A stretch of 7,070 nt of DNA from Chryseobacterium sp. (GTDB lineage Bacteria; Bacteroidota; Bacteroidia; Flavobacteriales; Weeksellaceae). The notes beneath the pieces were generated by a model, which was given only the letters and a program-made list of their open reading frames with translations, had not been told where the DNA came from and made no database searches. Both the position numbers and the translations under genes were made by a program. Location of the stretch: contig JASLCD010000456.1 of assembly GCA_030146295.1 (NCBI GenBank), positions 1 through 7,070 on the forward strand, given 5' to 3'. Below, piece after piece: positions 5,907 through 7,070 of this stretch. Each line of letters begins with the position of its first letter. The stretch's first letter is position 1.

Positions 5907-7025
5907 ATGAAAAATTTTGAATTGTTCTTAAGCGGATCGGGAATACCTATTTTCTATATAAAAATAGGACTTGGTTTCGTATTCGCCTTTTTAATTACCT
6001 TTTTCTCCATCCCCACCATCGTCAAGATCTCAAGAAGAAAGAACCTGATGGATGAGCCTGGGATAAGAAGTTCGCACCTTAGAGAAATTCCTAATCTTGG
6101 CGGAATTGCCATCTTCTATTCAATAGGAATCTGTGCTTCTATTTTTGCTTATGAGCTGTTTGACCTCTACAAATTTTTATTTGCCTCATTGATTATCCTG
6201 CTCTATGTAGGGGTAATGGATGATATTGTGGTGATGAGGGCTTACAAGAAACTTGTTGCACAAATTGTAGTGTCTTCACTCGTAGTTATTGGTTCAGATA
6301 TTAGAATCAGAAGCTTATTTGGAATATTTGGGGTCTATGAGCTGGAGTATTTTGTAAGTGTTCTGTTCAGTATTATCACCTTTATTATTCTGATCAATGC
6401 TTTCAACCTTATTGATGGGATAGACGGATTGGCTGGCGGTTATTCTGTCATCTGCAGTGCCTTATTTGGAATAAGTTATTACCGGTTGGGAGAGTATAAT
6501 TATCCGTTGGTAGTACTGTCTGTTGTGATTATCGGGACTGTATTGGCTTTTCTATATTATAACCTGTCCAATTACCGTACCCATAAAATATTTATGGGAG
6601 ATACCGGATCCATGCTGCTTGGCTTTTTGCTGGCCTTTACCTCCATCTGTTTTATAGATATTTTTATAGACAAAAAACTGGCAGACGTACCAAGGTACCA
6701 CCTTCAGTCTGCTCCAGTAGTGGCTGTAGCAATCCTCATTCTTCCGATCATAGACACATTAAATGTAATAATGGTGAGGCTTTACAACAAGAAATCACCA
6801 TTCGACGCAGACAAAAACCATATTCACCATAAGCTGTTGAAGCTCAATCTTACCCACAGAAGATCTACTTTTTATATCATTCTTTACTATTTGATGATTG
6901 TGGGTGTTGCCTATTATTTAAGACATATTGATGTCAATCTGTTATTATTGGTCATTCTTTCATTAGGCTTTTTCGGAGCTTATCTGCCAGATTTGCTATA
7001 TCGATTAAGAAATAACAAAAATTAA
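5907..7025 (+). CDS. Undecaprenyl-phosphate sugar-1-phosphate transferase, WecA/MraY family
   Basis: Integral membrane enzyme that transfers a sugar-1-phosphate (usually GlcNAc-1-P) from a UDP-sugar to undecaprenyl phosphate, the first step of lipid-linked glycan assembly. Numbered from ATG 5907 (372 residues), the motifs are MDEPGIRSSHLREIPNLGG (48-66), the Mg-binding DD (105-106) in GVMDDIVVMRAYKK, NAFNLIDGIDGLAGG (164-178), KIFMGDTGSMLLGF (227-240) and the WecA-type HIHH (305-308) in DKNHIHHKLL. Multiple hydrophobic spans separate these, consistent with about ten or eleven membrane helices. HIHH and the MDEPGIRSSH loop favour WecA/TagO over MraY. The frame stays open upstream to a GTG at 5865. 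I prefer ATG 5907 because it follows a purine-rich AAGAAAAG and places a hydrophobic helix soon after the start; residues from the GTG start (SFYWEIQVLNKKR) look non-conserved. It lies 115 bases after the glycosyltransferase stop, probably in the same transcript. Sugar specificity is not determinable. Confidence 0.95.
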   Translation: MKNFELFLSGSGIPIFYIKIGLGFVFAFLITFFSIPTIVKISRRKNLMDEPGIRSSHLREIPNLGGIAIFYSIGICASIFAYELFDLYKFLFASLIILLYVGVMDDIVVMRAYKKLVAQIVVSSLVVIGSDIRIRSLFGIFGVYELEYFVSVLFSIITFIILINAFNLIDGIDGLAGGYSVICSALFGISYYRLGEYNYPLVVLSVVIIGTVLAFLYYNLSNYRTHKIFMGDTGSMLLGFLLAFTSICFIDIFIDKKLADVPRYHLQSAPVVAVAILILPIIDTLNVIMVRLYNKKSPFDADKNHIHHKLLKLNLTHRRSTFYIILYYLMIVGVAYYLRHIDVNLLLLVILSLGFFGAYLPDLLYRLRNNKN

Positions 7026-7036
7026 CAATTAAATAT

Positions 7037-7044
7037 TACTTTTG
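7037..7044 (+). promoter_or_regulatory. Bacteroidota -7 promoter element for the gene at 7061
   Basis: TACTTTTG, a perfect TAnnTTTG match, lies 11 bases after the transferase stop and ends 16 bases before the ATG at 7061. Octamer and spacing closely copy the topA promoter at 4-11. No TTG -33 element is evident at the expected distance. It suggests that the next gene can be transcribed separately from the glycan genes. Confidence 0.6.
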
Positions 7045-7060
7045 TAAACAATATTCAAAT

Positions 7061-7070
7061 ATGATGAAGA
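7061..7070 (+). CDS. 5' end of a further gene, cut by the window edge
   Basis: Only ATG ATG AAG A is present, reading Met-Met-Lys. The start is supported by the TAnnTTTG box 16 bases upstream and by its position 35 bases after the preceding stop. A Met-Lys opening would suit a signal peptide or lipoprotein. A polysaccharide export protein would fit the glycan genes, and a GldK-type gliding/secretion lipoprotein would fit a flavobacterial topA neighbourhood as I remember it, but three codons cannot decide. Confidence 0.45.

Overview
This 7.07 kb window is a stretch of bacterial chromosome with every recognisable gene on the + strand. It looks like the Bacteroidota, class Flavobacteriia, most plausibly Chryseobacterium or a close Weeksellaceae relative. 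The grounds are an AT-rich, A-rich genome, no clear Shine-Dalgarno sequences ahead of the starts, three perfect matches to the Bacteroidota -7 promoter element TAnnTTTG placed just upstream of genes, a flavobacterial-style degenerate arginase-family protein, and a cysteine-free topoisomerase I with GRFG-type C-terminal repeats. The genus is an inference from overall resemblance, not from a marker gene.

Layout: (1) 30-2591, topA (DNA topoisomerase I), complete, with its -7 promoter box at 4-11 and a strong intrinsic terminator at 2611-2640. (2) 2646-2955, a roughly 310-base gene-free leader with no recognisable RNA family. (3) 2956-3330, a 124-residue cysteine-rich protein of unknown function with a three-fold 11-residue internal repeat, closed by a perfect terminator at 3360-3395. 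(4) 3396-3715, a gene-free region carrying an (AATC)8.75 microsatellite, two palindromes, and a second intrinsic terminator at 3592-3621 with no gene in front of it, then a TAnnTTTG box at 3666-3673. (5) 3716-4786, an arginase/formimidoylglutamase-fold protein whose metal-binding motifs are largely lost. (6) 4790-5791, a family 2 glycosyltransferase starting 3 bases after the previous stop. (7) 5907-7025, a polytopic membrane sugar-1-phosphate transferase of the WecA/MraY family. (8) 7061 to the window end, the first codons of another gene behind a third TAnnTTTG box.

How the genes fit together: topA is a free-standing housekeeping unit. The ureohydrolase-like gene and the glycosyltransferase are almost certainly co-transcribed, and the WecA-like transferase probably follows in the same direction. 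The last two make a plausible pair for a lipid-linked surface glycan: the transferase loads the first sugar phosphate on undecaprenyl phosphate, and the cytoplasmic glycosyltransferase extends it. The ureohydrolase-like protein has no obvious part in glycan synthesis.

I see no mobile element, CRISPR array, tRNA or rRNA. The least explained items are the 124-residue repeat protein, the orphan terminator and microsatellite region after it, and the apparently catalytically dead ureohydrolase.
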